DNA of 64,000 bases from Bos javanicus (GCF_032452875.1 NC_083868.1:35258537-35322536); one strand, 5' to 3'. Counted from the stretch's first letter, positions 35,346 through 47,190 are shown. Numbers and translations: made by a program. The notes: generated from the letters alone by a model not told the origin.

Positions 35346-35484
35346 CGGAGAAGGCAATGGCACCCCACTCCAGTACTCTTGCCTAGAAAATCCCATGGAC
35401 GGAGGAGCCTGGTGGGCTACAGTCCATGGGGTGGCACAGAGTCGGACACGACTGAGGCGACTTAGCAGCAGCAGCAGCAGCAGC
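35346..35484 (+). mobile_element. BOV-A monomer SINE with (CAG)n tail
   Basis: 'ggagaaggcaatggcacccc' to 'gactgaggcgacttag' plus six CAG/AGC units. Perfect 11-bp TSD 'aaacaagtcat' (35335-35345 and 35485-35495). Little divergence; likely young. Confidence 0.95.
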
Positions 35485-35495
35485 AAACAAGTCAT

Positions 35496-36053
35496 AAATG
35501 ATAAAATTTAAATGAAAATACTATTTACTAAAATATTTATCCTAAGTAGTCAGAGGGACTCTTTCTCAATGTTTTGGGTAATATTTATCTCATGGTTGCA
35601 AAATGTAAAGTCATATATTATCAAAATCACAAATTGCCATAGGTTTTAGAAACTTGAACCAACTTGCTGGTAAAGTGGTATAATTGAAATTCATTTGTTA
35701 AAAAGGGTCTCTGTAGAGGGAATATTAGCAAAAAAATAAAAAATAAATATACTAAGGAAGTAAAAAAACTTTTGTGCTTCCTTTTTCAAAAATACTTTTA
35801 TTATGAAAAACCATGTTTTTCGCTGAGCTCAGTGCATCATATCACAGGGGAAGAAGAAAGCTTAATAGCATGAAAAGAAAATTTCAAAATCTGTACTTTT
35901 ATAAGAGCATTCATTTAGGTCAGGCCAGATTGGCATGCAAAACCACTTCCAACCAAATGAGTCAATTGAGATGACATTTATTTATTGAAATGAATGTGTT
36001 TTTGAAAATCAGTGAGACTTTTATAATTCAGTAAGGAAACAACAACAAAAAAA
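35496..36053. other. Unassigned AT-rich DNA
   Basis: No recognised element. Confidence 0.45.
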
Positions 36054-36063
36054 AACTGGTCTA

Positions 36064-36397
36064 GGGACTTCCCTGGGCTTGCTTTGTGGCTCAGCTGGTA
36101 AAGAATCTGCCTGCAACATGGGAGACCAGGTTCGATCCCTGGGTGGGAAAGGGCCCATGGAGAAGGGAAAGGCTACCCACTCCAGTATTGTGGCCTGGAG
36201 AATTCCATGGACTGTATAGTCCATGGGGTCACAAAGAGTTGGACGTGACTGAGTGACTTTCACTTTCACTTTCAGGGACGTCCCTGGCAGTCTAGTGATT
36301 AAGCTTGCAATGCAAACTTCATGCTCACAATGCAGGGGGCATAGGTTCAATTCCTGGCCAGGGAAATAAGATCCCACATGCATCCCCCCAAAAAAAA
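36064..36397 (+). mobile_element. CHR-type SINE interrupted by Bov-tA
   Basis: Only 13 bp of the CHR head (36064-36076, 'gggacttccctgg') lie left of the inserted Bov-tA. The element resumes at 36275 with its duplicated copy 'gggacgtccctgg' and continues 'cagtctagtgattaagct' to 'aagatcccacatgcatcccc'. Probable outer TSD 'aactggtcta' / 'aattggttta'. Confidence 0.88.
36077..36274 (+). mobile_element. Bov-tA SINE nested in CHR
   Basis: 'gcttgctttgtggctcagct' to 'gactttcactttcactttca'. The duplicated target is the CHR head itself (36064-36076 and 36275-36287, one mismatch), which dates this copy as younger than the CHR. Confidence 0.93.
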
Positions 36398-37008
36398 TTG
36401 GTTTAATTTCTTAGTCCTATTTTTATCCCCAAAACAGATACTTTATTTTAAAAACCAAACTATTAATTGAATTTATTATTCTATTTTAAGGATGTTGACA
36501 AATAGAAGACTGCCATAATTAAGATAGGGCAAAGGAACCCCAAACTCTGCCTTGTTAGCTTTGTCTTCAATAAACCTGCATGAGTTATTCTCATTTTCCA
36601 GGAATTTCTGACAATCTTAATCTCATTTTTCCATCATCCAAATTGGCCACATAGGCAAAAAAGGCCCAATCCTGGCTCCAGTGGGTCTAGTGAAGAAATG
36701 GCAAAAGTTGTAAGAAAGGTCAATTGATTCTTATTTTGATAATCATTGATAAATTAAAAATTATAAAGGCAATCACTCCCAAAAAACAAAAATGAAATTC
36801 TACAAGGTTATATCTATTTACAAACTGATAAAACAGCTTGAACAATGAAAATGATTTAAAAGCAAACAAAAATTAAAGACACTATGAAAAAAAAATGACA
36901 CTTTGAAAGGTTTATCTGGCAAGTGATTTGACCAATGACAGACATTAAGTCATATGCCTTTTTTATGTGTTATGAAACATCTTTTTAAACATGTTGATAT
37001 TTGTAAAT
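36398..37008. other. Unassigned DNA
   Basis: No recognised repeat. Confidence 0.45.
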
Positions 37009-37444
37009 TGTTGGGATACACCCACAGAGAACTGTAAGTCTTATAACTGCCCAGTCTTGAGATAGGAGACAGCAAGAGAGACATGAATGGTTTATTGGAT
37101 AGGGAATCCCATCTGTCCGAAGCAAAAGTTCCTAGAGCAACACCCCATCATGTATGGCAGACGGCCGGTAGGCAGAACACCACTTAACAGCAATCTCCCC
37201 ACTCCTCTATTCAAAGGAGAAGGAGGCCACCATTATAGGGAGAATTGATGTTAGGTTGGCTCATCACTTACCAGGGAAATCAACAGCTATGGGAGGGGGC
37301 AACACATAGGCAGTTACTGATTAAGTCAAATGATTAAGTGGATTGGATAGTCATGTGAGTAGGGTGTAGGTGAAGTATGGACTGGTTGAGCAGAGAATGT
37401 ACAGAGAGCAAGAGAACAGCCATCTTGAATGGCCTCACCATCCA
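37009..37444 (-). mobile_element. Solo LTR of an endogenous retrovirus
   Basis: In minus orientation it begins TGG..., carries 'ggccattcaagatggctg', has a polyadenylation signal AATAAA followed within about 20 bp by 'catgtctctcttgctgtc', and ends '...gggtgtatcccaaca'. No gag, pol or env sequence adjoins it. Possible 5-bp TSD 'taaat' (37004-37008) / 'taaac' (37445-37449). The family was not identified. Confidence 0.7.
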
Positions 37445-37596
37445 TAAACAAATATATGAACAATAGTTTTAAATATGCCCCTATTGCTGGAATTTTAAAA
37501 ATGTTTTCACATATTATGTATAGTATTTCAATAGTTGTTTAAAAGTTGAGAACCAATTGAAAGGAAAAAAGGTATCTAAAAGCAAAAAGTAAATTG

Positions 37597-38123
37597 CAAA
37601 GGGATGCTTCCTCCTTGGAAGAAAAGCTATGACAAACGTAGAGAGCATATTAAAAAGCAGAAACATTTCTTTGCTGACAAAGTTCCATCTAGTCAAAGCT
37701 ATGATCTTTCCAGTAGTCATGTTTGAATGTAAGAGTTGGACCATAAAAAAAAGCTGAGCGCCGAAGAATTGATGCTTTTGAACTGTGGTGTTGGAGAAGA
37801 TTCTTGAGAGTCCCTCAAGAGATCAAACCAGTCAATCCTAAAGGAAATCAACCCTGAATATTCATTGGAAGGACTGATACAGAAACTGAAACTCCAATAC
37901 ATTGGCCACTTGATGCAAAGAGCTGACTCCTAGGAAAAGACCCTGATGCTGGGAAAGATTGAAGGCAGCAGGAGTAAGTGATGACAGAGGATGAGATGGT
38001 TGGATGGCATCACCGACTCACTGGACATGAGTTTGAGCAATTTCCAGGAGATGGTGAAGGACAGGGAAACCTGGTATGGTGTAGTCCGTGGGTTTGCAAA
38101 GAGTCGGATGCAACTGAACAACC
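37597..38123 (+). mobile_element. LINE BovB 3' end, 5'-truncated
   Basis: Starts at 'gggatgcttcctccttggaa' and runs through the C-terminal coding part ('tggtgttggagaagattctt', 'attggaaggactgatacag') and the tail 'gatggcatcaccgactcac'. It ends 'caactgaacaaccaccacc' rather than with (ACTGA)n. Coding frame broken; about 10 bp lost near 37818. Confidence 0.93.
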
Positions 38124-38592
38124 ACCACCAAAGGAATAAATTATTTTAGTGAATATCTATTTCTGTAAAATAATTGATTCTTCAAATTTCAGTGGCTTCA
38201 ATTCAGCAGCTATTTTTTTTACTCACACTTCTACAATTTAGGTAGTGCTTGCTGGGAATAGTTTTCTCTGTTTCGATATGCATCATATGAAGAAACTTAA
38301 CTGGAAAAATCACTTCCAAAGTGGCAACATCTACTTGGCTGTTGTTGCTGGCTGTTGGCTAGAAGCAGAGCTGAGGATATTCGAAAGATTATATCCTATA
38401 AATCAATATTTTATAATTAATATAAATTAAGATTAGACTGAAAGAGTTTTTATATATTCCATGTTTGCAAAAAAAAATCTTTAAAAAACTTATTAATTCT
38501 ACTTTTTTTTGATAACTATTTTTTCCTCAGTTGTGTTGAATCTCTCTCCTATCTCTTTCTGGTATATTTTGCTGTTCTTTGTAAGGCTTATT
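38124..38592. other. Unassigned DNA
   Basis: No recognised repeat. A 61-aa frame at 38245-38430 has no motif. Confidence 0.45.
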
Positions 38593-38808
38593 GGGGCTTC
38601 CCCAGTGGCTCAGTGGTAAAGAATCCACCTATAAAGTAGGATACATGGGTTCAATCCCTGGGTTAGGAAGATACCTTGAAGGAGATCATGACAATCCACT
38701 CCAGTATTCTTGCCTGCAGAATGCCATGGACTGAGGAGCCTGGTGGGCTATAGTTCATAGAGTTACAGAGTCAGACATGACTGAAATGACTGAGCACACA
38801 CACATGCA
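38593..38808 (+). mobile_element. Bov-tA SINE
   Basis: 'ggggcttccccagtggctca' to 'agacatgactgaaatgactg' with an AC-rich tail. Likely short diverged TSD 'ggcttatt' / 'agcctatt'. Confidence 0.92.
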
Positions 38809-38884
38809 CATATAGCCTATTAATGTGAATGTTATTTAACTTTTTATTCTCTATTTTTAAATATAGAAAATAGTCAAAATTATG

Positions 38885-39260
38885 CTTGAGTTTTCTTTTT
38901 TCTTTTTGCAGTCTATTTGCTTTACAATGTTGTTAGTTTCTGCTGTACAGTAAAGTGAATTAGCCAAAACATACATATATCCCCTCTTCCTTGGATTTCT
39001 TTCCCATTTCAGTCACTACAAAGTATTGAGTAGATTTTCCTGTACTATACAGTCAGCTCTCATTTGTTATCTATTTTATATATAGTCTTGCATATATGCA
39101 AATCCCAATCTCCCAGTCCATCCCACACCCTCCTTCCCACCCACCACCTTGGTATCCATCTTTGTTCTCTACATCTGTATGCCAATTCCTGCTTTGCAAA
39201 TAAATTCATCTATACCACTTTTCTGGATTCTACATATAAGTAATGTTATATGATATTTGC
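38885..39260 (-). mobile_element. L1 3' UTR (left part)
   Basis: Reverse-complement artiodactyl L1 3' UTR: 'ttgctttacaatgttgttag', 'ttcctgtactatacagtcag', 'cccaatctcccagtccatcc'. Interrupted at 39260 by a Bov-tA. Confidence 0.87.
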
Positions 39261-39480
39261 CTTCCCAGATGGAACTACTGGTAAAGAACCTGCCTGCCAA
39301 TGCAAGAGACATAGGAGACGCGGGTTTGATCCCTGGGTTGGGAAGATCCCCTGGAGGAGAAAATGGCAACTCACTTCAATATTTCTTGCCTGGAGAATCT
39401 CATAGACAGAGGAGCCAGGCAGGCAACAGTCCACAGGGTCGCAAAGAGTCAGACACAACTGAAGCAACTTAACACACATA
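39261..39480 (+). mobile_element. Bov-tA SINE nested in L1
   Basis: 'cttcccagatggaactactg' to 'cacaactgaagcaacttaac'. TSD 'gatatttgc' (39252-39260 and 39482-39490), extended to 'tatgatatttgc' / 'atacgatatttgc' with a mismatch. Confidence 0.93.
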
Positions 39481-39715
39481 CGATATTTGCTTTTCTTTCT
39501 CTGACTTACTTCACTCTGTATGACAGTCTCTAGGTCCATCCATGTCTCAGCAAATGGCACAGTTTTGTTCCTTTTCATGGTTGAGTAAGCTTCCATTGTT
39601 CACATCTTCTTAATCCATTCCTCTGTTGATGGACTTTTAGGTTACTTCCATGTCATGACTATTGTAAATAGAGCTGCAATGATAATTGAGGTTCATGTAT
39701 CTAGAGTTTTGGACA
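39481..39715 (-). mobile_element. L1 3' UTR/ORF2 end (right part)
   Basis: Continuation after the SINE: 'tctgacttacttcactctgt', 'tgatggacttttaggttact', 'attgtaaatagagctgcaat', matching the same order as in the L1 at 32120-32320. Confidence 0.87.
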
Positions 39716-40020
39716 TATACATTTTACAAGGATGTTAGCTGCTAAATAATCAGTCATCATAATTTGCTTCCTATTTTATACAGTACTCTAGCAGAGATAT
39801 CCTGCCTTGTTCCTTTTCTGTATTTATTTTCAATTTATTGAGGTATTCTTTTAACATCTAATTTTGATTATTTAAATTTAACAATGGGAACTATACAGTT
39901 TCTTCTTTGAGAAATGCATCAAGGTTTCATTTATGATGTGATCAAAATGCACTTTTTTGAAGGATTTTTCATGAGCTATTTATAAAAGTTATATTCTCAG
40001 TGTTTAGTTGCTAGGCTCAA
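39716..40020. other. Unassigned AT-rich DNA
   Basis: No recognised element between the L1 remnant and a SINE pair. Confidence 0.45.
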
Positions 40021-40330
40021 TGAAGTGAGGTGAAAGTCGTTCAGTAGTGTCCGATTCTTTGTGACTCCATGGGCTATACAGCCCATGGAATTCTCCAGGT
40101 CAGAATACTGGAGTGTGTAGGCTTTCCCTTCTCCAGGGGATCTTCCCAATCCAGAGATCAAACCCAGGTCTCACCCATTGCAGGCGGATTCTTTACCAGC
40201 TGAGCCGCAAGGGAAGCCCAAGAATATTGGAGTGGGTAGCCTATCCCCTTCTCCAGGGGATCTTCCCTATCCAGGAATTGAACCATGGACTTCTGGATTG
40301 TAGGTGGATTCTTTACCTACTGAGCTATCA
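40021..40330 (-). mobile_element. Tandem dimeric Bov-tA SINE
   Basis: Reverse-complement pair: the BOV-A body and head to 'gccgcaagggaagcccaaga' (about 40220), then a second body/head unit 'tattggagtgggtagcctat' to 'ttacctactgagctatca'. The junction 'gggaagcccaagaatattgg' mirrors the junction in the copy at 47990-48302. Confidence 0.9.
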
Positions 40331-42109
40331 TCAACACTTCCCCTTTAATTTAACATTGTTACTCAAATATGTTCTTTTATTCTGTGTATTATATCAATTA
40401 CTTGATTGACTCAAGTTTTTAATATATAACAATTGTTACAGCAGACTCATGGTTGAGAACTGATATAAAGCAACATCTCTTTTGCAAAATGCAATATTTT
40501 AATTCAAATTAATGCTCAATTAGTATCTGGCAAAATATAATCTGAAAAAATCCATTCACTGTAAATCCATACAAATGAAAGATCATTTTATGATTTCTTT
40601 ATTACTATAGAATAGTCAAGATCTCATCAGTCTCTTACATCTAGAATCACTCTGTGCCTCAATCCTAAATTATATATTGCTCCTGGTTGCAAAAATATTT
40701 TATATCTGAATTTGGTTTGTCTCCCACTAATATTAAAAAATACTTAAGGAATATTCTTTGAACATACTAAGACTCTGAATGTACTAAGATTAAGTGACAG
40801 TTTTCATTTTATTCATAGAAAGCCTCTTCCTATACGTGCAGCAGCTAATGTTTAATGCTATAATATCCTTTTGATAAAACACATCTTAAATATTTATATT
40901 TTTATGACTTCATCAATTGTACAAATCATTTTATCCACCTGGATATAAAGCATAAAAATAACTATATTAATCATATCATTAATAGCATTGCAGTCTTAGC
41001 ATGTTTATTAAAACCCCATATCCTGTCTTTCTGACTCTCATTTTGCAGAATAGACCTTAGGATTTATTTTTACAATGTTATTATAATTTTCATTAGAGGA
41101 CTATTACTTATTTCAATTAGTATTATAGCACAGCAACTGCTAATTAAATAATTATGATTCCTAATTTTCTTATTGATATTAAAAAATTAATGACATATCT
41201 ATATGAATTATTAGCAAAGTCACAACTATTGGACTTTCATCATTTGTAAACTAAGAAAATGACTCATGATATTTCTATGGAACAGAAGAACACTTTCTCT
41301 GTGAATTTCATTAACATAGATATTTTTCTGTCTTCTTGGTTTGGAATTATGCTTTGTCACAATGCAATTTCAGTGTGAATTAAATGCTTCCTAGGTAATA
41401 TAAATATATTATTGCAGGCAGGGTTCACTAATAGCTAATTATTCTTATACACAAGCCTCCATAGTAGAATTTGTGAGATTTGTAGATATACTTTAATGTC
41501 ATTTCAATAAATGTTACCCCTGTAACCCAAAATAAGTCTAAATGTTGGGGATGGTTTGCTGGGCTTCCAGAACTATTGTAAAAGTGGAACAGACTCTGTT
41601 TTTTTGTTTTTTATTTCTACAAAGCATGTTTATATTTTAAGCTTACTACTGCATTATTATTTGTAAGTTCATTTCTTTCTTTTATTCTAGTTATAAATAT
41701 TATTTTCATCTTCAGTCTTCAGCAGGGTACTTTTCCCTCTCAAACATAACTATGTACTTTATCAGAGAATGAATCAATTTTATTGTCATCTGTGGGAAAT
41801 AAAGCACTACATTTAATTTCCCCAGGTAAAGACACATACCAAAGACACATTTTATTATATCCTCTACTTTAGAATTTAGAATATTAGTACTTTGTTAATG
41901 GTATTGCCATAGTTTTCATCTGTTTTTAAAGATCCTATATACATATGGGAAATTTTAATGCTAACCTTATATTCTTTCCAAAAAAATCTACTCATCTTGA
42001 TAATTAGACAAACATACACACACTTTTAATGTCTCTGTAATGAAAAGTTAATCTAAATATATGTCAGAATGTCATGAGCTAGATTTGTGATAGCAGATCT
42101 CTTGACTAG
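40331..42109. other. Repeat-poor AT-rich stretch
   Basis: 1.8 kb with no recognised SINE, LINE or LTR. Strongly AT-rich, no open frame of note. Confidence 0.5.
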
Positions 42110-42290
42110 AATCCTGTGTTCTCCATTTACTACCTATTCATTCTTTGCAAGCTACTAAATCTTTCCAAGGTTTGAAATTCTTATCTGTTCAATATAACTT
42201 TTATCCAGGGCCATTGTGAAGATTTAGGGAGATAACACAAAAAAAAGGTAATGTACTAGTACTATGTAAGCACTTGTTTCACATTAATTA
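42110..42290 (+). repeat. MIR-like ancient SINE
   Basis: 'gcaagctactaaatctttcc', 'gaaattcttatctgttcaat', 'ccattgtgaagatttaggga' and 'actatgtaagcactt' follow the plus-strand order of MIR. Diverged. Confidence 0.65.
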
Positions 42291-42655
42291 TCACTTTATT
42301 GTGGTATTTGTTAATATCAATATACTTTTAAATGGAAGGTAAGGATATGCATATAAATACATGTCTTTGGGGAAAGAATACCACAATTTAAGACAGTATA
42401 AAAGATGAATGTCATAAGGAAATCTAAACACGCCTTAGGTATTTCAAGAAGAGATCATTTTTAATCAATGCATCCTGAAAAGATTCTATGAATGAATAAC
42501 ATCTTTCCCAGGCATAAACAGATTTATGAGCTTATTTTTATATTAAAATAAAATACATGAATAATTAGATGACAAAGGAGTACTAGCAATAACACTAGGA
42601 TTAGTACATATTTCTAAATAAAGAATGAATTTAATTAAATGTATATAAGCTTCTT
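42291..42655. other. Unassigned AT-rich DNA
   Basis: No recognised element. Confidence 0.45.
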
Positions 42656-42876
42656 GGGCTTCCCAGGTGACTCACTAGTAAACAATCCACCTGCCAATGC
42701 AGGAGACATAAGAGACTCCGGTTTGATCCCTGGGTTGGGAAGATCCTCTGGAGGAGGGCATGGCAACCCACTCTAGATTCTTACCTGGAAAATCCAGGGA
42801 CAGAGGATCTTGGCAGGCTAGTGTCCATAGGGTGCCAGAGTCGGACACAATTAAAGGGACTTGGCATGCATGCACA
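42656..42876 (+). mobile_element. Bov-tA SINE
   Basis: 'gggcttcccaggtgactcac' to 'cggacacaattaaagggact', with the extended 'gacataagagactccggttt' variant in the head region. Confidence 0.92.
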
Positions 42877-42931
42877 TAAAATCTTTATAATTTAATTCTC
42901 TATTATATTTGAGTCAAGTACAAAGTACAAC

Positions 42932-43400
42932 TGTTACAGAAACCACTAACTGAAACCACCCACCTTGGCCAGGCACCATAGTAACCACTTGCCTGAGTTA
43001 TCTTAAACAGAACATCCTGGTACAGAATGAAGAGCCAGTAAGCTACCACCAACTGGAAGAATTTGAGAAAGATCAAAAGGAGAGAGGAGACTCAGACCAT
43101 ATATCCTACCAGCCTCCCAGAATCCTTCTTGCTGGAATCCATCTTGGCTGAGCAATGTGTGAATGATTGGCCAGAGACAACTCTGAAACTAATCCAGCTA
43201 CCATAAAGCCCCAAACTGTGAACCATGAGGCAGACCAGTTCTCTTGGGTTCCTTTGCTCTGCTGCTTTCTGCCTTTAGAATGCCTTCCCAACAAAGTCTC
43301 TTGCCTTGTCAGCACAGGTATCTCTTAGAACAATTCATTTCTGAGTGTTAGACAAGAATCCACTCTGGGGCTCTGGAAGGAGCCATCATTTCCTGTAACA
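42932..43400 (+). mobile_element. Solo LTR of an endogenous retrovirus
   Basis: 469 bp with perfect 8-bp inverted termini TGTTACAG...CTGTAACA, a TATA-like 'ccataaagcccc' near 43200, a degenerate polyadenylation region 'cccaacaaagtctcttgcc' and a U5-like end. No coding retroviral sequence adjoins it. The flanks ('tacaac' left, 'taattg' right) do not make a clear duplication. Family not assigned by me. Confidence 0.8.
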
Positions 43401-44654
43401 TAATTGTTTTTAAAGTCACTGGTTAAAAAGTATATGAAATACTTCAGGAAACATTTCAATTGGCTGCTACACAGATAATAACCTTCAGCATGTGGTCATG
43501 AATTAAATGCAAAATAACATCAGGAGCCCTGCTTCAAGAAATAATTAGGCCTTCTGCAGAGTCATTCAGTAAAATTACATTATTGTGTTCAACTGAGACG
43601 AGCTGTGTAGAATTGTATTTGTAAAATATAATTGTAGGGACAGCTGGCCTGAAAAAGGAAGAATCTTAATAATATATGTTGCTGAGATGGTTGGCTGTTT
43701 ACTCCCCATTATGAGAGTGGTTGATAAGAAGAACAGTCATTGTTGCATGGGAAAGAGAAATTAATTCAGGAAAATAATGATGTAGCTTCTCATGCAGTTT
43801 AACTGAATTTTAAAAAGAAATGTATTGTTAGCCATGCAAGCAACATGCCTGAAGGATTTGTGCTCCTTGCTCCCACTTCTGAAGCTTGAAATCTTCAATG
43901 TGGCCTTGCTCAGTTGGCTTCTTCTTTTATTCTCTTAACTTCCCTCTTGTAATGTAAACATGGGAAAGAGAAAGTGGTAGAAGAACAAAGGATAAGCATA
44001 CAAAATAGCTCCACTCCCTCTGCATAAAGCTTTAATAGGGAAATGGTACCACACTGAGATTTTATGAATAGATTGATAATGGCATGTTCATTTAAACCAA
44101 ATGGGGAGCCGCTGTATGTTTTGCCATTTTTAAGTCAATTTCATTTTTACTTAAAGGCCTTCTACATTTTTTCCACCCTTTGTCAAGCAGGACAATTAAT
44201 TTTATCATCATAGGCTTTCAGTGCATTATAAACTTACATGTGCTAAAATAAATGACTTGACACCCTCAGGATCATGAATTATACACATGACTACATGAAA
44301 TAAGGGGACTAGTATTTCATATATAATTTACTGTCATGTAAATTAAACATAAATCAAAGGAAGACAAAGCAAAATTTAGCTGATTATTAACTCCAGAGAG
44401 AGCTCAGACTTAATACAACATTTGAAAGAAATTGACTTTTAATTGGCTTTTGATTACAAACAAATATCAAGTAAACATTTGCAATAACTATCCCTAAAAT
44501 CAAAACATTAATAAATGTATATTATTAATTATTCATTGAAAGGCAGAATACATTTCTCTTTTAAAGTTTTGGGGTGATTCATAGTTTTATTTGTAAAAAC
44601 AAAGTTTCTATTTTCAGGTAAAATATCTCAATAAAAAGCTTCAATTCTTCAGGG
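43401..44654. other. Repeat-poor stretch
   Basis: 1.25 kb without recognised repeats, more balanced in composition than most of the window (for example 43440-43900). It contains homeodomain-core-like 'attaattcagg'. No open frame or splice-bounded exon recognised. Confidence 0.5.
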
Positions 44655-45120
44655 AATATTTATCTAGGCATTATGTGCCAATCTCTGTTCCATGCAATAG
44701 ACAAATACAGTACCCTCATGGAGGTGATATGCAAGAGGAAGGTGGAAATTTGTAATGCTAAGTTGTGTCCAACTCTTGTGACACCATGGGCTATAGCCTT
44801 CCAGGGATTTTCCAGGCAAGAATACTGGAGTGGGTTGCCATTTCCTTCTCCAGGGGATCTTCCAGACCCAGGAATTGAACCCAGGTCTCCTGCATTGCAA
44901 GTGGATTTCTGCATTGCAAACAGATTTTTTTACCAACTGAGCTACGAGAGAATCCCTTTGTAATGTCAGTAGTGATAAATGTACCAAGAAAAATTAAGCA
45001 GAGTAAGGAGATCAGTAAATCATGTATAAACAGGTTGGTCAGGGAAGACCTCTCTGAAGAGTTGACATTTAACCAGGGTACCATGTTTGATTCTGGTGTG
45101 GTTTTTCTTGGAGAATTATT
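44655..45120 (-). repeat. L2-like ancient repeat, split by Bov-tA
   Basis: 'attatgtgccaatctctgtt' and 'accctcatggaggtgatatg' left of the SINE, and 'gtcagggaagacctctctga' plus 'gagttgacatttaaccagg' right of it, follow a common ancient mammalian repeat that I place in L2 (reverse orientation). The family name is tentative. Confidence 0.5.
44758..44956 (-). mobile_element. Bov-tA SINE
   Basis: Reverse-complement copy with perfect 9-bp TSD 'tttgtaatg' (44749-44757 and 44957-44965). A small internal duplication of 'ctgcattgcaa' (about 44890-44920) lies in the head region. Confidence 0.94.
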
Positions 45121-45396
45121 TAATATTTTTATTACTCTGAAATGAAGGAGAAGCCAAAGCTCCCCAAAAAATCATAAGATATAAATGGAGGAATTCTGTT
45201 CTATTTATCACAGGAAACCAAGTCGGATCCCTTGGATATATATATATAGCTGAGTTTCACAGAATGCTTTTATTAACTTCACCTATACAGAAAATATGTT
45301 TACAAATGGAGCAGTGGGGGATATTTAGAACCAATTTTTAATTTATTATATCTTATGATGTTGTGGATTGAGAATTCAGGCAGAGCTCAGCTGGGC
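45121..45396. other. Unassigned DNA with short (TA)n
   Basis: A short TA run at 45238-45249. Nothing else recognised. Confidence 0.45.
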
Positions 45397-45600
45397 TGGA
45401 AAAGACCCTGATGCTGGGAAAGATTGAAGATAGGAGGAGAGGGGATGACAGGATGAGATGGTTGTATGGCATCACTGATTCAATGGACATGAGTTTGAGC
45501 AAGCTGGGAGATAGTGAAGGACAGGGAAGCCTGGTATGCTGCAGTTCAGGGAGTCAAAAAGAGTCAGTCAGACACAACTGAGTGACTGAACAACGACAAC
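45397..45600 (+). mobile_element. LINE BovB extreme 3' end
   Basis: About 200 bp: 'ctggaaaagaccctgatgct' to 'acacaactgagtgactgaac'. Severely 5'-truncated. Confidence 0.92.
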
Positions 45601-47029
45601 TTGGTTATGTTATTCTGTTGGTTTTGACCAAGGCCACCTTGGTACTCGGCAGCAGATAGGCTCATCTGAATGGCTCAAGGTGTCTTCACTCCCAAGTCTG
45701 GAGCCTTGGTGGGGATGACCAAAAGGCTGAACTAGGCCAGGGGTTGCCAAGGAAGGTGCCCATATGTGCCAGTCAGCCTACTGGGCTCAGGGCACACAGA
45801 ATTCTTGTATAGTGGCTCAGGTCTACTTGAGAGAATGTTTCAAGAAGCAGTAAGTAGATGTTTCTAGCCTCTTAAGATCCAGACCCAGAACTTGCCCACA
45901 GCATCATGGTGGCTGTGTTAGTGATAAGAGTGGTCACAGTACTCACACAAACACATAGGCTCCAATTCCTCATGGGAGTAGAGTCAAAAGAGTTTGTGGC
46001 TGCCTTTAATCTGCCATACAATCCATTTGGAAAATTACAAAATTTACTCGAAAACAATGATCATAAACAAACTCACCTAAAGCGATTGGATAGCTCTTTA
46101 GGATTTGTTGCATTTGGTATGTGTGCATGTTTGTGTGTATAGTGTTTGAACCAAACCTGAAATGACATTGGTACCATAAGAATATGAAATTTTCCCAGTT
46201 GTATACTCTAGAACTCATAAATTAAAATCCAGCCGGAGAAACATTGCTTAATCTTATATTGAGTGTGGTGATATGGATCTACGAAATACGGCAAATATCA
46301 ATTCATTATTGGTATTTGTCTTATAAAAGGGGATTTATAGATGGTTTATTTTCACCTCAATGCAGATTTTAGGATCTTTTAACTCTTACATAAAGATACA
46401 ATGACCACTAATGATATAATGATCTTTATTTTTAAATTCCCACTGAAAAAAATTATAACTATGATTTTGCTTCTATTTGACTTAAAGGCTGTGTTTTATC
46501 TGCTTGAGAATTAATTTGCAAACCACTCTTTTGGTAGCCCTGAGATGTCAATCTAATTAGTATGGTCTCAGTTTCTGATGTCTTCTTTGATAGATAATTC
46601 TAAATTCCAGGCAAATTACTTAAGAAAATTCACCTACAGGAGCAATAAAATCATCCAAGAATTTTCCCTAACTATGGCACATTTTTCATTCCCTTTCATT
46701 CACTAGGTCTACTTTAACAGGACAGATAAGATCACCAAGAATATCTGCTATAGCAATGGAAATCCTTAATTTGGGTAACTGTTAAGGACTTATAATAATT
46801 GGGATCTAATGTAGCTGCGAGTTAATATTTTTAAATAACTTTTCTCTGTAAAAGTGCTTTATCTTTAAACTGCCAAACTTTTACTAGGATATTGTTATAA
46901 CTTTGTCAAATTAACATTTATTAAGTGGAGCAAAAAATACTGAGTTAGGTTCAACCGCAGACCTCAAGAAAATTGAACTAGAGAAGGTTATTACTCACAG
47001 GTCTTGGGGGAAATATATTACACTCTCAA
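45601..47029. other. Unassigned DNA, left part possibly an old repeat
   Basis: The mixed-composition stretch 45620-46022, ending 'aagagtttgtggctgccttt', resembles a widespread ancient mammalian repeat that I cannot name with confidence. The remainder is AT-rich with no recognised feature. Confidence 0.4.
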
Positions 47030-47190
47030 GAAGTTACATGGATTTCTTCAGATATATGCTCAGGAGTGGGATTGTAGGATGCTCAGATATTGCAACCCTA
47101 TGTACAATAGCCAAGACATGGAAGCAACCTAAATGTCCATTGACAGCTGAATGAATAAGGAAGATGTGGTACATATATACACTGGAATAT

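Noticed and set aside
35461..35484. CAG triplet run
   Set aside because: It is the normal AGC-rich tail of the BOV-A SINE, inside its TSD, not a gene-associated triplet expansion.
37004..43406. The two LTRs as ends of one provirus
   Set aside because: They differ in sequence and orientation and have no retroviral coding sequence between them, so they are separate solo LTRs.
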